The translations under genes were made by a program, and so were the position numbers. A DNA stretch of 64,000 nucleotides from Gymnopilus junonius (Eukaryota; Basidiomycota; Agaricomycetes; Agaricales; Galerinaceae). The stretch lies in assembly GCA_015501075.1 (NCBI GenBank), contig JADNYJ010000151.1:1-64000 (forward strand), given 5' to 3'. Of the stretch, positions 1-11,131 are shown piece after piece (positions within the stretch are counted from its first letter, which is position 1; the number at the start of each line of letters is the position of its first letter). The notes under the pieces were generated by a model. That model was not told the origin of the DNA and ran no database searches. It saw only the letters and a program-made list of their open reading frames with translations.

Positions 1-2355
1 ATCATTCGCAACATTCCGGGAGGCGCGTGTACGACCCCGCCGGTGAAGGTGTATCAGTATTACCACCCCCCTCCTTTCCTCCCTTCCTCCCCCTCCCCTC
101 CCCACCATCAAACGCCCCTCCCCCTCCTCACCATCAAACGCCCCCTCCCCCTCCCCACCATCAAACGCCAAACGCCCCCTCAAATGTCCCATCCCCCAAC
201 ACACTCTGCTCTCTCGCCATACCCAGCGTCGCATCGAGGATATACTCCACCCTGCCTCCTTTCTCGAGGTAGAACGACACGGCGCGTGGGTTGAGGAGGA
301 GGGCTTTGGAGAGGGTTGTGGGTGGGGTGGGGAGGGATGGGTTTGCGGTTGCATTTGCATTTGGGGCGAATGTGGACGGGGGGAACGGAGCGGTAGAAGA
401 AGAGGAGGCGGGGAAAGGCAGAGGCGGAAGGAGAGGTGGTGGTAAAAGGGACAGAGGCATAAGGGAACAAGGAAGACGAAGACGGACCGAAGAAGGAGCG
501 GAAGGGGATGATGGGTGTAGATGTGGATGTAGATGTGGATGTGGATGGGGATGAAGGTAATAGTAATCCGGTGGGTGCAGTGGATGAGGTCCAGGATGGA
601 CCGAAGAAGGATGGGAAAGGGATGGGCGGGAAAGGGATGGGCGGGGTGATGGGATGGAGGTCCTGCTGCGGTGGGTGCGGTGGGTGCGGTGGATGAGGGA
701 CCTTGTACACCAGTGGAAGTGGGAGAAGTGGAAGTGGAAGTGGAAGGTGTATCGAGCACCAGACGAATGGCATCAAAGATGGTGTACACCCCAACGTAAA
801 ACGTCTTGCATATCTCCCTCCTGATCGCAGGAGGGATGTACTCGAACGCCGAATGCATCAAGTCAGAGTATGACACAGGACGAGGAGATTTAAAAGCGTC
901 CACGTCATCTCTGAGCATATCATATTGCTGCGCTGCCTGGACTGCAAAAAGTCGAAAAAAGAAAAAAAAAAAAACATCAACGATCTTGAGGAAAACTGAA
1001 ACCATACGCGCAGGATCCAAAAGAAAACCTCACCTCTAAGCCGAAACCTCATCCGGGGACTCAACCACCCCTCCGCACACATCCCACACGTACACCCCCA
1101 CTTCCTCTTCTTCACATACTCGTCCTCCGTGTCCACACCCCCAAGGAGCCGCGCACCCACAGCGCCCCTCAGCGCCCACTCACACCCCAGCCCCTCATCC
1201 GAATACCCCTCCCATCTCCCCACCAGCGTCTCCATGAACTCCCGCCCGGAGCGCATGGAGGATTCCAGGCTCTCCAGCGGCGTCATGCCGTCTTTGTTGT
1301 TCCTGTCCCCCAGATCCTCCTTCACATTCATACCACTGGAGTCGGCAGTATACAGCGCCAGCAAGGCACGGACGGCGTGTACGTTCTCGCTGGCAGCCGC
1401 AACGTGAATGGGGAGGAGCCCAGTGCGCGGATCGCGTTTGCGGATGCTGGTGCGGTCAGCTTGGTATGCGGCGTGGATGAGCTGTGCCACGGAGGGTGTT
1501 TTGTTCGAGGTGACGGCGAAGTGGAGGGGGTACTGCGCGGTTTCCTCTTCCTCTGTGAGCTGCGGGGCGGTGGCGGTGGCGGATTCGAAGGCTTTGGAAG
1601 GTGGGTCGGGGTCTGCAGCCGCAGAGAGGTTGCGGGAGGGGTGAGAAGGGTCTGGGGAGTACGCGAAGAAGGGGGTGAGGCCAACGCGGCGGAAGCCGTT
1701 CTGGGAGAGAAGGCGGCGTGAGTGAGTCGACAGGATTTGAATGACGAAGAGCGTTGCTTACCTTGCGGTAAAAAGCGACAATGGCATCGCGTTGGCGAAA
1801 CCATTCCAGTTTATCCTCAATACGCGCGTTGGGTGTGGGCCACACATAGGCATGGCCTTTATACCCAATATGATCCTCAGTCAACAATTTCCGGAGGAGC
1901 CACGACCCAACTCCTTGCTTCCTGAACTAAACAACACGTCATGCACCATCAGCGCTAGACTCAACACGAAGCAAAGAACACACCTCTTCCTTAACCTCCA
2001 AATCCTCAACATACACCATATCCCCCACACTCAACTCCACACCCCAACACCCCGAACCGCTCCTCGGTCCGCCATCCACAAGCCACGAACGGATATTACC
2101 CTCCGCATCAAACAGCCCCACGGAGAACTCGTTCATCTCCCGGCTCTCCTCGTCCATAACTTCCAGAAAGTCACGGTTATTCTTGAACCAGATCCTGCCG
2201 GTAACCTTCAGACACCGCACGGTTGCGAGATCGCCTATGGAAGGGGAAGGGTGGGCGAGGACGCCGGTGAGGTAGGATAGGCGACGGGGGTGTTCGTGGT
2301 GCGCCTCAGAGCGGAATGTTGCGGTGCATGAGGAGAGGTCGAGGTGGGCGGCCAT
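1..2355 (-). CDS. GNAT-ankyrin-CxCxxC fusion protein, copy 1 (3' end cut by window)
   Basis: Visible exons are 2355-1984, 1926-1762, 1700-1034 and 941 onward; introns are 57, 61 and 92 bp with GT-AG ends. Exons 1-2 encode a GNAT acetyltransferase fold: the acetyl-CoA loop reads FRKQGVGSWLL at the start of exon 2, and the fold closes with AFYRK/NGFRRVG across the exon 2/3 junction. Exon 3 holds ankyrin-like repeats (TGLLPIHVAAASEN, NNKDGMTPLE) and ends in KWGCTCGMC...GWLSPRMRFRL. Exon 4 continues the family C-terminus. Past about position 700 the frame drifts through an expanded Pro/Ser/Thr simple-sequence stretch. The conserved KGGRVEYILDA block (positions 250-300) lies in another frame and meets TGA near 161. 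The start ATG aligns with copy 2. Substrate is unknown; the ankyrins suggest protein binding. The N-terminal two thirds look functional, the 3' end may be decayed. Confidence 0.75.
102..178. repeat. short minisatellite in the 3' part of copy 1
   Basis: Three imperfect C-rich units of about 26 bp, each containing ccatcaaacgcc, lie in tandem just past the family's LGDGTFE motif. They add sequence absent from the plus-strand copy 3. The family motif YTRLPEC returns beyond them near positions 20-35, with an apparent extra T that breaks the frame. Confidence 0.6.
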
Positions 2356-2679
2356 GGCTGTTATGGGTCGAGGGAGGAGATGTGTGTCTGAGAGAAAGCA
2401 GGTACGAGACAATAGTCTTTCATGCTTCCGCTTTTTTTTGAATCAGATTTGAATGGGCTGAAAAAGCAACGAATGAGTGGACGTTTGCTTATCTAAGTGA
2501 TATCGTCACAACCAACCGTGACTCCTTGAATTCGAACTCTTCTGAAATAGTCGAGACTCAAAACTCCTCCACTGCTTGGTATGGTGCTTACTGTTCAAGT
2601 GCCTCCGTTATGTGGTATATGATCACACCTCCCCCCACTCTCACTATACGGTCCCCAGCTCCCTCCTGTCCGCGTCCCT

Positions 2680-2800
2680 ATCTCTCTCTGTCCCTATCCC
2701 TGTGCCAACACCCGCGCCAACACCCGCGCCAACACCCACACGCTCCCTGACGACCCCAAACGCCAAATCATACACACTTTGCGAGGATGTAAACTTTGAA
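2680..2800 (-). pseudogene. 3' relic of a GNAT-ankyrin family gene
   Basis: Read on the minus strand, this stretch gives the family C-terminal motif LAKC...DLAFGVVRERVGVG followed by a GVGAGVGAG repeat. This matches the LPRCENDLEFGVVR and GVGAGVG tract of the 6.7-9.4 kb copy. An apparent one-base shift lies between LAKC and DLAFG. No upstream GNAT, ankyrin or Cys motif is nearby, so this is a detached remnant. Confidence 0.55.
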
Positions 2801-2837
2801 GCGGCTGCTACAGAGCGAAAGACGAATGCGACTCCAT

Positions 2838-3060
2838 AAGCCCAAAGATATCTTCCAGCGTCGTCATCATCCCCGCCTCGTCAAGGCAAAGCTGATTCTT
2901 GAGGTGACCAATTTTGCGCCTGCAACACTTCCGCCTACCTCCGACGATCTGCCGCAATTAGCAGAGTGTTTCAGAACCGCAGTAGGTTGCCTTGCCTGAT
3001 TTTTGTGAAATGGCAGAAGCTCGTGGTTTCCTCATTCTAATCTTTGCCATCAAAGTGATC
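2838..3060 (+). pseudogene. inverted partial copy of the neighbouring F-box gene C-terminus
   Basis: The plus strand encodes KPKDIFQRRHHPRLVKAKLI and LPPTSDDLPQLAECFRTAVG, then, after a frame slip, a stretch like PDF.EMAEARG. These match the last exon of the minus-strand F-box gene (EPKDTACFFRRRQHP, LPPTSAELLQIAERF, LPDFREMAEARG). The copy is about 220 bp, has stops in frame, has no start of its own, and faces the intact copy about 670 bp away. Confidence 0.6.
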
Positions 3061-3724
3061 TCAGTTTTTCTGTACCTGGCTAACCTTGTTATCCAATCTA
3101 GTTCGACCGGACAACCAGAATCTTTCATTTGTGAGGTGCCTGTATAATAGGTAAATAGGTATACATTTATTTTGTCTTCTACATATGGATTCTCACCCCC
3201 TTAAAACCTTACTTCTCGTTCTCATAGAACATAAATTACAGAGCCAAGACGATCAACTGTGATGTTGACGCCTCTATCTAAAATAACCTTTCATTTTTGC
3301 ATCATACTCTATTGGATGGAAATAAAATATATCATGCCACTGCGAGTTTGCGGGAGGGATGCAAGGAGTCCGTGGAGCATGCAAAGAAGGAGGTGTCGAG
3401 TCGAGACCACTACACACTATGGGTATCGCGCATTTTCTTTCTCTTTCTCAACATACTGTACATATACTATCATGGACAATCCCAAATTTACAAGAGAGCG
3501 GAAGCTGAATCACAAAGCCCGGAAATCAAACTTCAATGTAAACTTCCACACACAGTACCACGCAATTTTCGAGGGTGAGAAAGTAACCTCTAAGAATATA
3601 AAGACACGTACCTTTTTCACGGTAATTCAAGCTGTAATAACGGCTCTTGTCTGGATAAACTAAGGTGACGAGAACATGTCAGACTCGGACAGTGACAGAA
3701 AAAGAGTGAAACAAAAATTAATAA

Positions 3725-5058
3725 TTACTCCACTGAGAACAGTCTGACCCCGATAACGGGCACGAGAAGACCACGCGCTTCTGCCATTTCACGAAAATCA
3801 GGCAGGTACCCCACTTTTCTTTTGAAACGCTCTGCGATTTGGAGCAGCTCGGCGGAGGTAGGTGGGAGTGTGGTGTGCGCGTTGTTCCTGAGCTCAAGGA
3901 CCAGTTTTACATTGACGACACATGGATGCTGACGACGCCGGAAGAAGCATGCGGTATCCTTGGGCTCATGGAGGGCTTCCAGAACCCTCTGGGTGCTCCC
4001 ATCGTAGGATGCTTTGAAGATGACTTGGATATGTTCCAGTGCAGTAGGCATTGGGCTGTTAAAAATGCTTCGATGCCCGTGAGTTTATTATCCCAATGCA
4101 TCTCTAGCCAGATACTAGACAAGCATCGGAAATCCCCCAGTGTGATGCCATCTGCAATGTCAATACGAACATTCGGCGGGAACGCCCTAGTATGAACATT
4201 GAGAGAGATAAGTTCCGATGGATCGGTTTAATACTACACGTGGGTTGGGGCTTACAGCTTGAGGGATCGAAGGTACGTCGTTGCAGTTGCACTAACAAGG
4301 GATACAAATTTCGCCACGTGGGATTGAGATTCAAGTGTGAGCATGATATACGACAGGCTGATATGCGCGGCGGAGTTGGGATTCTGGATGAATCGATAAG
4401 TCCCAGAGAGGGAGAGATAGTCGGCCATCGTTGGTGCTAACGCCCATCCTACATCAGAAGCGGAAGATGACGTCGCGAACGTGACATAATTCATACGTAG
4501 GAACCTAAGCGAAGGGCAACGATCCATCGTGTCCCGTGGCATATTAGTTATATTGGATAGATCCAACACAGAAACCGACCGACGCGTTATAAGCGCGATC
4601 AACGACTTTGAAACGTCAGCTCCAAGGCTCCTCCAGTGAAAAGACGCCAGATACAAAGTCGTGAGATGCGGTGCGCGCGTAATACAGAGTCCGAGCAGTT
4701 CATTCAGCGTAGCCTCGTCGAAATTGTGGTTCGCGATTTTCAACGTCCGAATGGCCGCCCCCAAATCGGACGGATAGGCGAGCAGATCGATGAGCGCGCG
4801 TAATCTGCTCTCCATGTTATTCCTTGCCTGACTAAGGAGCTTCTTGGAGCCCAGTGGTGTGGGGTATACGTCCAGCTCGGTCGTGGAGAAGAGATGGCCT
4901 CGAGAGGGGTATCTGAATGCCCGAGAAACGAGGGAGCAGGCGAGGAGATGATACTTGGAGTCGAGTTGTGAGACGTCGTCGATGATTTTGTTGATGATTT
5001 CTTGAGGGATATCATGAGATTTGCGGATAGGTGGAGGAGTAACGGGTGGTGTAGACAT
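3725..5058 (-). CDS. F-box protein with LRR-like C-terminal half
   Basis: Exon 1 (5058-4256) begins MSTPPVTPPPIRKSHDIP and carries an F-box at about residues 13-55 (IPQEIINKIIDDV, then LLACSLVSRAFRYPSR). Leucine-rich segments typical of basidiomycete F-box proteins follow. A GTAAGC donor joins exon 2 at about 4186 (AFPPNVRIDIADGITLGDF). The final segment, 4051-3725, encodes LEHIQVIFKASYDGSTQRVL and ends RLFSVE. The junction between exon 2 and the last segment (4050-4130) needs either a weak-donor intron or a one-base indel, so the exact splice is uncertain. F-box proteins are substrate receptors of SCF ubiquitin ligases; the target cannot be inferred. The last 200 bp are duplicated in inverse orientation at 2838-3060. 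Confidence 0.7.
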
Positions 5059-5633
5059 TGCGAAGGTGCCGGGGTGAGAGCAAGGACGTCACACGTGACA
5101 AGGCCTGAGTTGAAATGGCGATCAAATCGTAGTTGAAGGCTAGCCGTGGATCGATTTGGCAAGCTCCGACGTAAGCACCGCGTAGTCACCCAGTTGTGGG
5201 CTTGCCATTCCTTTCGAAATTTATTTCAGGGACTGTGCGACATCGCCGTCTCAATTCTGAGTATTTTGGACTTATTTCCAATGCCGGTTCATACCTAATA
5301 CCAAGGACTTGAGGACGGAAGATGGAGTCTGGCTGTTTTGGCCATTCCTTTGCCTCTGGAGATGTTCAAGAATGGTCCCAGAGCACTTGTAAATTATCAA
5401 AGTAGTATCATCATATTCTGTTGCTCAGAAGCATTGACTCTACACGGAAGAATGTCTAGGCAGCTGTTTGTCCCCTGATATCACAGTGCTTTGAAGCTTT
5501 GACATTCAAAAATATTCAACATTGGCAGAAGCGCACTGCCAGTTAATTTACATACAAGACATGGCTGGGTAACCTGTTCACAATTTAAACATGCCCCACA
5601 TCTACGTACACCCATCATGAGGATTCCAGCAGA
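5059..5633. other. intergenic, no recognised feature
   Basis: No coding pattern, repeat or RNA was recognised between the F-box start and the transporter relic. The first 150 bp should hold the F-box promoter. Confidence 0.4.
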
Positions 5634-5805
5634 TCACAGAGTATATCGGAAGTCCAGAGCCCTATCACCCATTTTCCTCAGCTCCTGCGATGTATACTTA
5701 TTCACGTCTCCTCGCTCCAGCGCTTCCCGCTGCACAGCATCGCGTTGCTTGTTGATATGGATATAAATGATCATAGTGATTGGAACGATGAACATCAACT
5801 CACAA
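5634..5805 (-). pseudogene. last-exon relic of an MFS transporter (allantoate permease-like)
   Basis: The minus strand reads FIVPITMIIYIHINKQRDAV, then EALERGDVNKYTSQELRKMG and DRALDFRYTL followed by TGA. That is the end of the last membrane helix plus the cytosolic tail of fungal anion:cation symporters of the Dal5-like MFS family, whose tail usually ends in a phrase like ENKxFRYxL. No other transmembrane exon is found upstream, so only the 3' end survives. Family assignment is from recalled motif shape. Confidence 0.6.
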
Positions 5806-6655
5806 CCATCTAATTAACGGGTCAAAAAGGTCGGTCAATAGGAAATAATCATAACTTAGAGGTGCAGACTTACGGCCAACAATATAACATGCTACTGGAT
5901 CAATATTCAAAATCGCCTGTGTGAAAGTGCGAAAGTGTTCAGTCTCGGGTATCACTGAAAGATCTAATATACGAGTTGTCAACTTGAAGTATGTTTTTGG
6001 TCTACTACCATCACCTTACTCTTACTCTACATATGAGTTAGTCTATCATGATTCACTACAAGCGCAATTGACCAAATAGCAAAAGTTAAAACAAAGCAGC
6101 AATTCTAGAATTTAGAAGAAAGTAGTGAAGATGATGGAAAAAAAAAGAAGGAGGCAATGAACAAGAAATGAGAACAAGAAATAAGAACAAGGATAAGGAA
6201 GCAGAGAGCATGACAGTGATACAGTCCAAGATAATAACAATAACAATAACCATAACGATAGCGAAACGATCTACATAGCAGAAAAACAATGAAAGCAGCG
6301 AGCGGGCAGCAGGAGTCAAGAGTAATAGCAAATAAAAGTAAAAGCAGAGCAGAGCAAAGTATGACACAAAAACGCAAGAAATCACAAGCTAGCAGTACAT
6401 CAGAAGCAGCAGAAGCATCATCATCATCAACACCAACCAACAATAGCAGCGAAAAAGCAACAAGGAAAAGCAACAGAAAAAAAAAAAGAGAGAGAACGCA
6501 ACGAATTCAAAAAAAGGAAACCCGAACCTCGACGGTCTTTTTTGCATCAAAATTCAAAATTCAACAATTCAACGTTCGAACGTCCCTCTTCCTCTTCCTC
6601 CTCCTCCTTCTTCTTCTCCATCCGTACCCCCCCCAAAAAAAAAACATATCAAAAA
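5806..6655. other. intergenic, simple-sequence rich
   Basis: Positions 6120-6540 form an A/G-rich plus strand with agcaac/ataaca-type short repeats, next to the 3' end of the disrupted GNAT-ankyrin copy 2. The long open frames here are simple-sequence artefacts. No gene is recognised. Confidence 0.4.
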
Positions 6656-9378
6656 TCAATTCGACTCAAACACCCTCCCAGCCAACCGCTGCAGCATACA
6701 CATAACCTCCGGCCCCACCATCCTCGTCCGCTTCTCGAGTCTAGCCTGCACATCCATGCCTTCCTCCGAGTCGACGCTGGCGCTGTCATTATCGCCATCG
6801 CCATCGCCGTCGTCGTCGTCACCGTCGTCGTTGTTATCCTGTTCTTCATTTGTTCCCTCTGCATCATCGCATTTGTCCTGATTGCCGCGTTTATCCTCCC
6901 CGCTGTCCTCTTCATCAGCATCAGCGTCAGCATCAGCCTCACCCACGCCAGCACCCACGCCAGCACCCACGCCAGCACCCACGCCAGCACCGATACCAAT
7001 GCCCACCCCCAAATGCATCCTCACGACCCCAAACTCCAAGTCATTCTCACATCTAGGAAGACGCGTATATGCTTCGACGCCTACATGCTCCTTCCTCATA
7101 CCCTCAACCACCTTTCTCAGAACCGCACTGAGCCCGCTGCGTCCTTCCAATCCTTCCAATCCATCAGATCCTCCATTTCTTCTGTCCGCATCCGCAGGGG
7201 CACCAACGCCAACTCCCACATCCTCCTCCTCCTCCTCCGACGACGACGACGACGACGATGAAGACGAAGGAAGCTCATCCACCAATTCATCCCACCTCCC
7301 ATCCCCCAACCCACTCTGCTCCCATGCAAGCTCCACCACCGCATCGAGGACATACCCCACCCTGCCTCCTTTTCCCAAATAAAAAGCGACGGCGGATTCA
7401 TGAATATATCCTAGGCAGGATGCGATCTCCATGACTTTCTCTTCAAGTCCCACCGAACCCTTCATCTCCATCTCCATCTCCATCTTCATCTCCATCTCCG
7501 AACCCAAACTCGAATCCGAACCCAAACCCAAACCCAAACTCGAACCCGAATCCGATATACCAAACTCCAAGCTCAAACTCAAGCTCAAACTCCTCGACCA
7601 CACCCTCACCTTCCCCATCCACTCCTCCTCAACCGTATACCCCCTCCCTCAAGCTCCCCCGCCGCCCTCTCCGGATCCAACAACACATACACAACGAAGA
7701 ACGTCATATAAAACCCCACATAAAACATCTTGTGGACTTCCTGCCGGAGATGGGATGGGATGTACTCGAATGCAGATGCGAGGATGAGGGAGGTGTAGTT
7801 GGGTGAGGAGGGGGTGAGGGGTCGGCCGGAGGAGGGGAATGGGGAGGAGGGGGAGGGAGAGGGGAGGGAGGAGAAGGAGAGGGGGGAGAATTGTATTGCG
7901 GCTTGGTCTATATTTCGATGCGAGTCAGCCTCGATTCGAACCGTGCAGGGAAAAAAAGAAGAAAGAAAGAAAGCAAGAAAGCAAAATGAAACGAAATGAA
8001 ACGAAGGCTTACCAGCAAGCCGATACCTCATTCTCGGACTCAACCACCCCTCAGCGCACATCCCACACGTACACCCCCATTTCCTCTGCTTCACATACAC
8101 CTCCTCCCCCATTCTTCTTCCTCTTCCTCCACCTCCACCTCTGCCTCCCTCTCCCCCTCCCCCGCCGGAAGAAAATAGCGGCACGCCCATCGCACTCTTC
8201 ACCAACCACTCGCACCCCACCTCCTCCTCATCATACCCATCCCACCTCCCCACCACCGTCTCCATGAATTCCCTGATAGCACGCACAGCCATCTGCACAC
8301 ACTCCAGTGGGATCGCCCCATCCTTATTCAGTGTTCACTCCATCATTCAAATCCTCGCCGAGGACGGCAACACGATCAGCCCCCCCTCCCCCCCGGCGGA
8401 CTTGGAGGACGCGTACAGCGCCAGTAATGTGCGGAGCGCAGGGGCGTTTTTGGTGGTAGCAGCGATGTGCAGTGGTAAGAACCCCGTGCGGGTATCGCGC
8501 TGGCGGATGCACCCCGGGTCGGCGTGGTGCGCGGCGCGCGGGACTGCGTCGATGAGGGGTGGTGGGGTGTTGGCGAGGGCGGAGTGTAGAGGGGATGGGG
8601 AGGTGTCTGCTGCTCCGATGGAGATGGGGTCGGATGAGGATGGGAGGAGGCGGGAGGGGTGAGTCGAGTTGGGGGAGTAGCCGAGGTAGTTGGTCAGTCC
8701 GATCCGGCGGAAGTTGTTCTGGTGGAAAGAACGTGAGTAGGTAATCGAGGGGCATGAAATATGCGTAGAAGAGCGTACCTTGTGGAAGAACGCGACGATG
8801 GCGTCGCGCTGGGAACACCATTCAACCTTGTCTTCCATACGCGAGTTCGGTGTGGGCCACACGAAAGCGTGGTCTCTAACTCCCATATGCTCTTTCGAGG
8901 TCAAGAGCAGCTGGAGTAACCACGACACAACGCCACATTTCCTGAACTACACCCCTCGTCATCAGCATAACAGGGAAGGCAAAAAAAAACGAGAAACACC
9001 AAAACCCACCTCATTCTTCACATTCAAATCCTCCACGTACATCATATCCCCTGTACTCAGCTCCTTCTCTCCCCAACACCCCGATCCGCTCCTCGGTCCT
9101 CCATCTGCAAGCCACGGCCGCACCTCGCAGCATTTATCGAACAGCGCCACACCGAAATCGTACATCTCCTGACTGTGCGCGTACATCATCTCCAAGAAGT
9201 CTTCGTTGCCCCGCGACTTGGGGCGGTTTTTTATCTGCAGGCAGTGGATGGACGCGAGGTCGCCGTGCGCGGGGTGGGTGAGGACGCCGGTGAGGAATTG
9301 GAGGCGGTCGGGGTGGGAATGGTGCTTGTCGGTGGTGAATGACACGGTGCATTGCGAGAGGGTGAGGGTTGGAGGCAT
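6656..9378 (-). pseudogene. GNAT-ankyrin-CxCxxC copy 2, multiply disrupted
   Basis: The exon layout matches copies 1 and 3: 9378-9010, 8946-8779, 8718-8013, then 7907 onward, with introns of 63, 60 and 105 bp. The GNAT loop reads FRKCGVVSWLL, so the last glycine of R-x-x-G-x-G is valine and acetyl-CoA binding is doubtful. Exon 3 keeps ankyrin-like sequence, but after LIVLPSSARI there are two in-frame TGAs (8326-8346) before NKDGAIPLE resumes in the same frame; the family-like GEDLND lies in another frame between. The CTCGMC...GWLSPRMRYRL motif is intact. After LDPERAAGELEGGG the frame must shift by one in a G run (about 7640) to reach EEEWMGK...FYLGKGGRVGYVLDA. The end is a Gly/Val repeat and acidic tail stopping at VFESN. 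This is probably a pseudogene, although G-run sequencing errors could explain the 7640 shift. Confidence 0.7.
6941..6988. repeat. 12-bp tandem repeat inside copy 2
   Basis: Four perfect copies of acccacgccagc encode the Gly-Ala-Gly-Val tract on the minus strand. The same unit, slightly changed, occurs in the relic near 2.7 kb, linking the two. Confidence 0.85.
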
Positions 9379-9394
9379 GGGGTTGGTGGTTGGA

Positions 9395-9460
9395 GAGGAG
9401 GGGAGGGGAAGGAAAGGAAGGAAAGGAAGGAAGGAAAGGAAGGAAGGAAGAAGGCAAGAA
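9395..9460. promoter_or_regulatory. polypyrimidine tract upstream of copy 2 start
   Basis: The plus strand is a run of gga/aggaa repeats, so the coding strand is CT-rich right before the ATG at 9378. Such tracts near the transcription start are common in basidiomycete promoters. The same arrangement precedes copy 3. Confidence 0.4.
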
Positions 9461-11131
9461 GAGGCTTGAAGTCGAAATTTGAAATGTCAACTTTTGACGC
9501 GACGCGTTCTTAGCCTCGCATCCAAATATAGCCACCCCCTTTCTGCCAACTCTTCCGCGGAGCAAATCCTCCTTCTCAGATAACTCAGCGGATTGGGAAC
9601 TAATCGTCAGCAGAGCATTCGCCATCGTGAGGAGCTCAGCAGTTCGAAGCGGGAGACGCGTGGACAGGATCAGCGGTGTCACATAAAGAACTGGTTGTCA
9701 AGGTGCGGATTACAGTGCTTGAGTGGTCGTTATCATGGGCCAGACACGCAGTACTTTCAAATCAAAGTTACAGCAATCACAACTCAACCGGCCTGTTTCC
9801 TTTTCCTTTCCCTTTCTTTTCCTCTCCAACGATTTCTCAATGTCCAAATTCCAGCGATCATTTGGGAGTAGTCAGAGGAGTAAATTTTGGAATAGGTGAG
9901 ATGGGCGAAGTATTTGCTGGGGTGTTTGCTATTCAAGTTGGATCTATGAAAGAAAGACGCGCAGATGGATGCTAGTATCTGGTTGGTGTGAAATTAAAAG
10001 TCGGAGGCTCGGAGACAACATGATAACGTGACCGCGTAAAATTAGGTAAGAAATTATATGAGAAGGTTTTGGCTGGTTACTCATGGCTGTGGGGAATACT
10101 GATACCGGATTCTGAGTTTGAAATTAGATATAATGTAAGCGAGAACGTGACCGGTAGACCGGGTCCAGACTCCAGCCACAACAAAAGCCGGCACTATTGC
10201 GCAGTGCGCACACCCCGCATCGTGCTCGCCTCCGGGTAGGAGGAACAGGAAAAATTATTAGCTACATTGGTACTCATGCTAGCATTGCATAAAGTAAAGT
10301 AAAATAAAAATATTGGGATACATAACTGTACATTTTGAAAGAACGAATTTTGCAGTGGGTTGCATGGCACGGAACAGTGCCAGAGCCAGCCAAATTATAA
10401 TAGTTTACTCATCAATTAGAATTCATCTTATCAATCTAGAGCTGTTGGGCACATCATATCTAAGCGGGTATTCTGTTGAAATATTGGGAGGCTGTGCGAG
10501 CATGCGCAATGCCAAATTCGGTACTCACGCGGTTCATTTCTCTCTTGTCACCCATCATTCCCGCCGTCTTCGGCTCTTATTTTATTGTTTCATAGTCTAC
10601 ATATATAAGTACACATCCTGTATTATTTAGCTTCATCCGTTTGCCTCCTAGTTGGACAGAGGTCAAACGGAAATATTTCTTTCTTTCTTTGCTTTCAACA
10701 TATTCTGCAGCCAATGAGAAAAAATGTAAGAAAAGGGTCATTTTGATCATCTACGCGAGTATCCAGCGCCGCAGGCGAAATTTGATAAAAATACTGTGTG
10801 CATATGTAAAATCACAGTGCCAAATAGTAAGACAGTGGGCGCTTTGCTTAGGTAGCTAAGGAAGGGGTTTCAACATAGTTGGGACTAGGAGACAGCTTTC
10901 CTTTCTTCCCTTTTCTTTTCCTTTTTCTTTTTTTCTTTTCTTTTTTCTTTTTTACATAAGGACCCACACACACCAGTATCCAGCCGAAGTTTTGACTCTC
11001 TCCTCCAACACGAGACTTGAAGCTTCGAATGTAAACTTCAAGCTAGTCCAAAACTGATTCCCTCCATTTCAGACATGCTGTCTTTTCACTTTTCCCTCCA
11101 TTCCCATTTCTATCCTGACCATGATGACACA
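9461..11131. other. intergenic spacer between head-to-head copies 2 and 3
   Basis: This spacer separates the divergent starts of copies 2 and 3, so both promoters should lie here. Apart from the pyrimidine tracts at its two ends, I recognise no gene, RNA or repeat. Confidence 0.4.
10905..10957 (+). promoter_or_regulatory. polypyrimidine tract upstream of copy 3
   Basis: An unbroken C/T stretch rich in cttttt units lies about 175 bp before the ATG at 11132. It is probably part of the core promoter or 5' leader of the plus-strand GNAT-ankyrin gene. Confidence 0.4.

Noticed and set aside
180..794. Long minus-strand frame rich in Pro/Ser/Leu
   Set aside because: It is a shifted reading of the simple-sequence part of GNAT-ankyrin copy 1 and lacks the family motifs.
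6289..7382. Several long plus-strand frames
   Set aside because: They are antisense or simple-sequence readings of copy 2's acidic and Gly/Val tail and its A-rich flank.
10313..10859. Two plus-strand frames of 105 and 72 residues
   Set aside because: AT-rich, no recognisable domain, no splice partners; they lie in the promoter side of copy 3.
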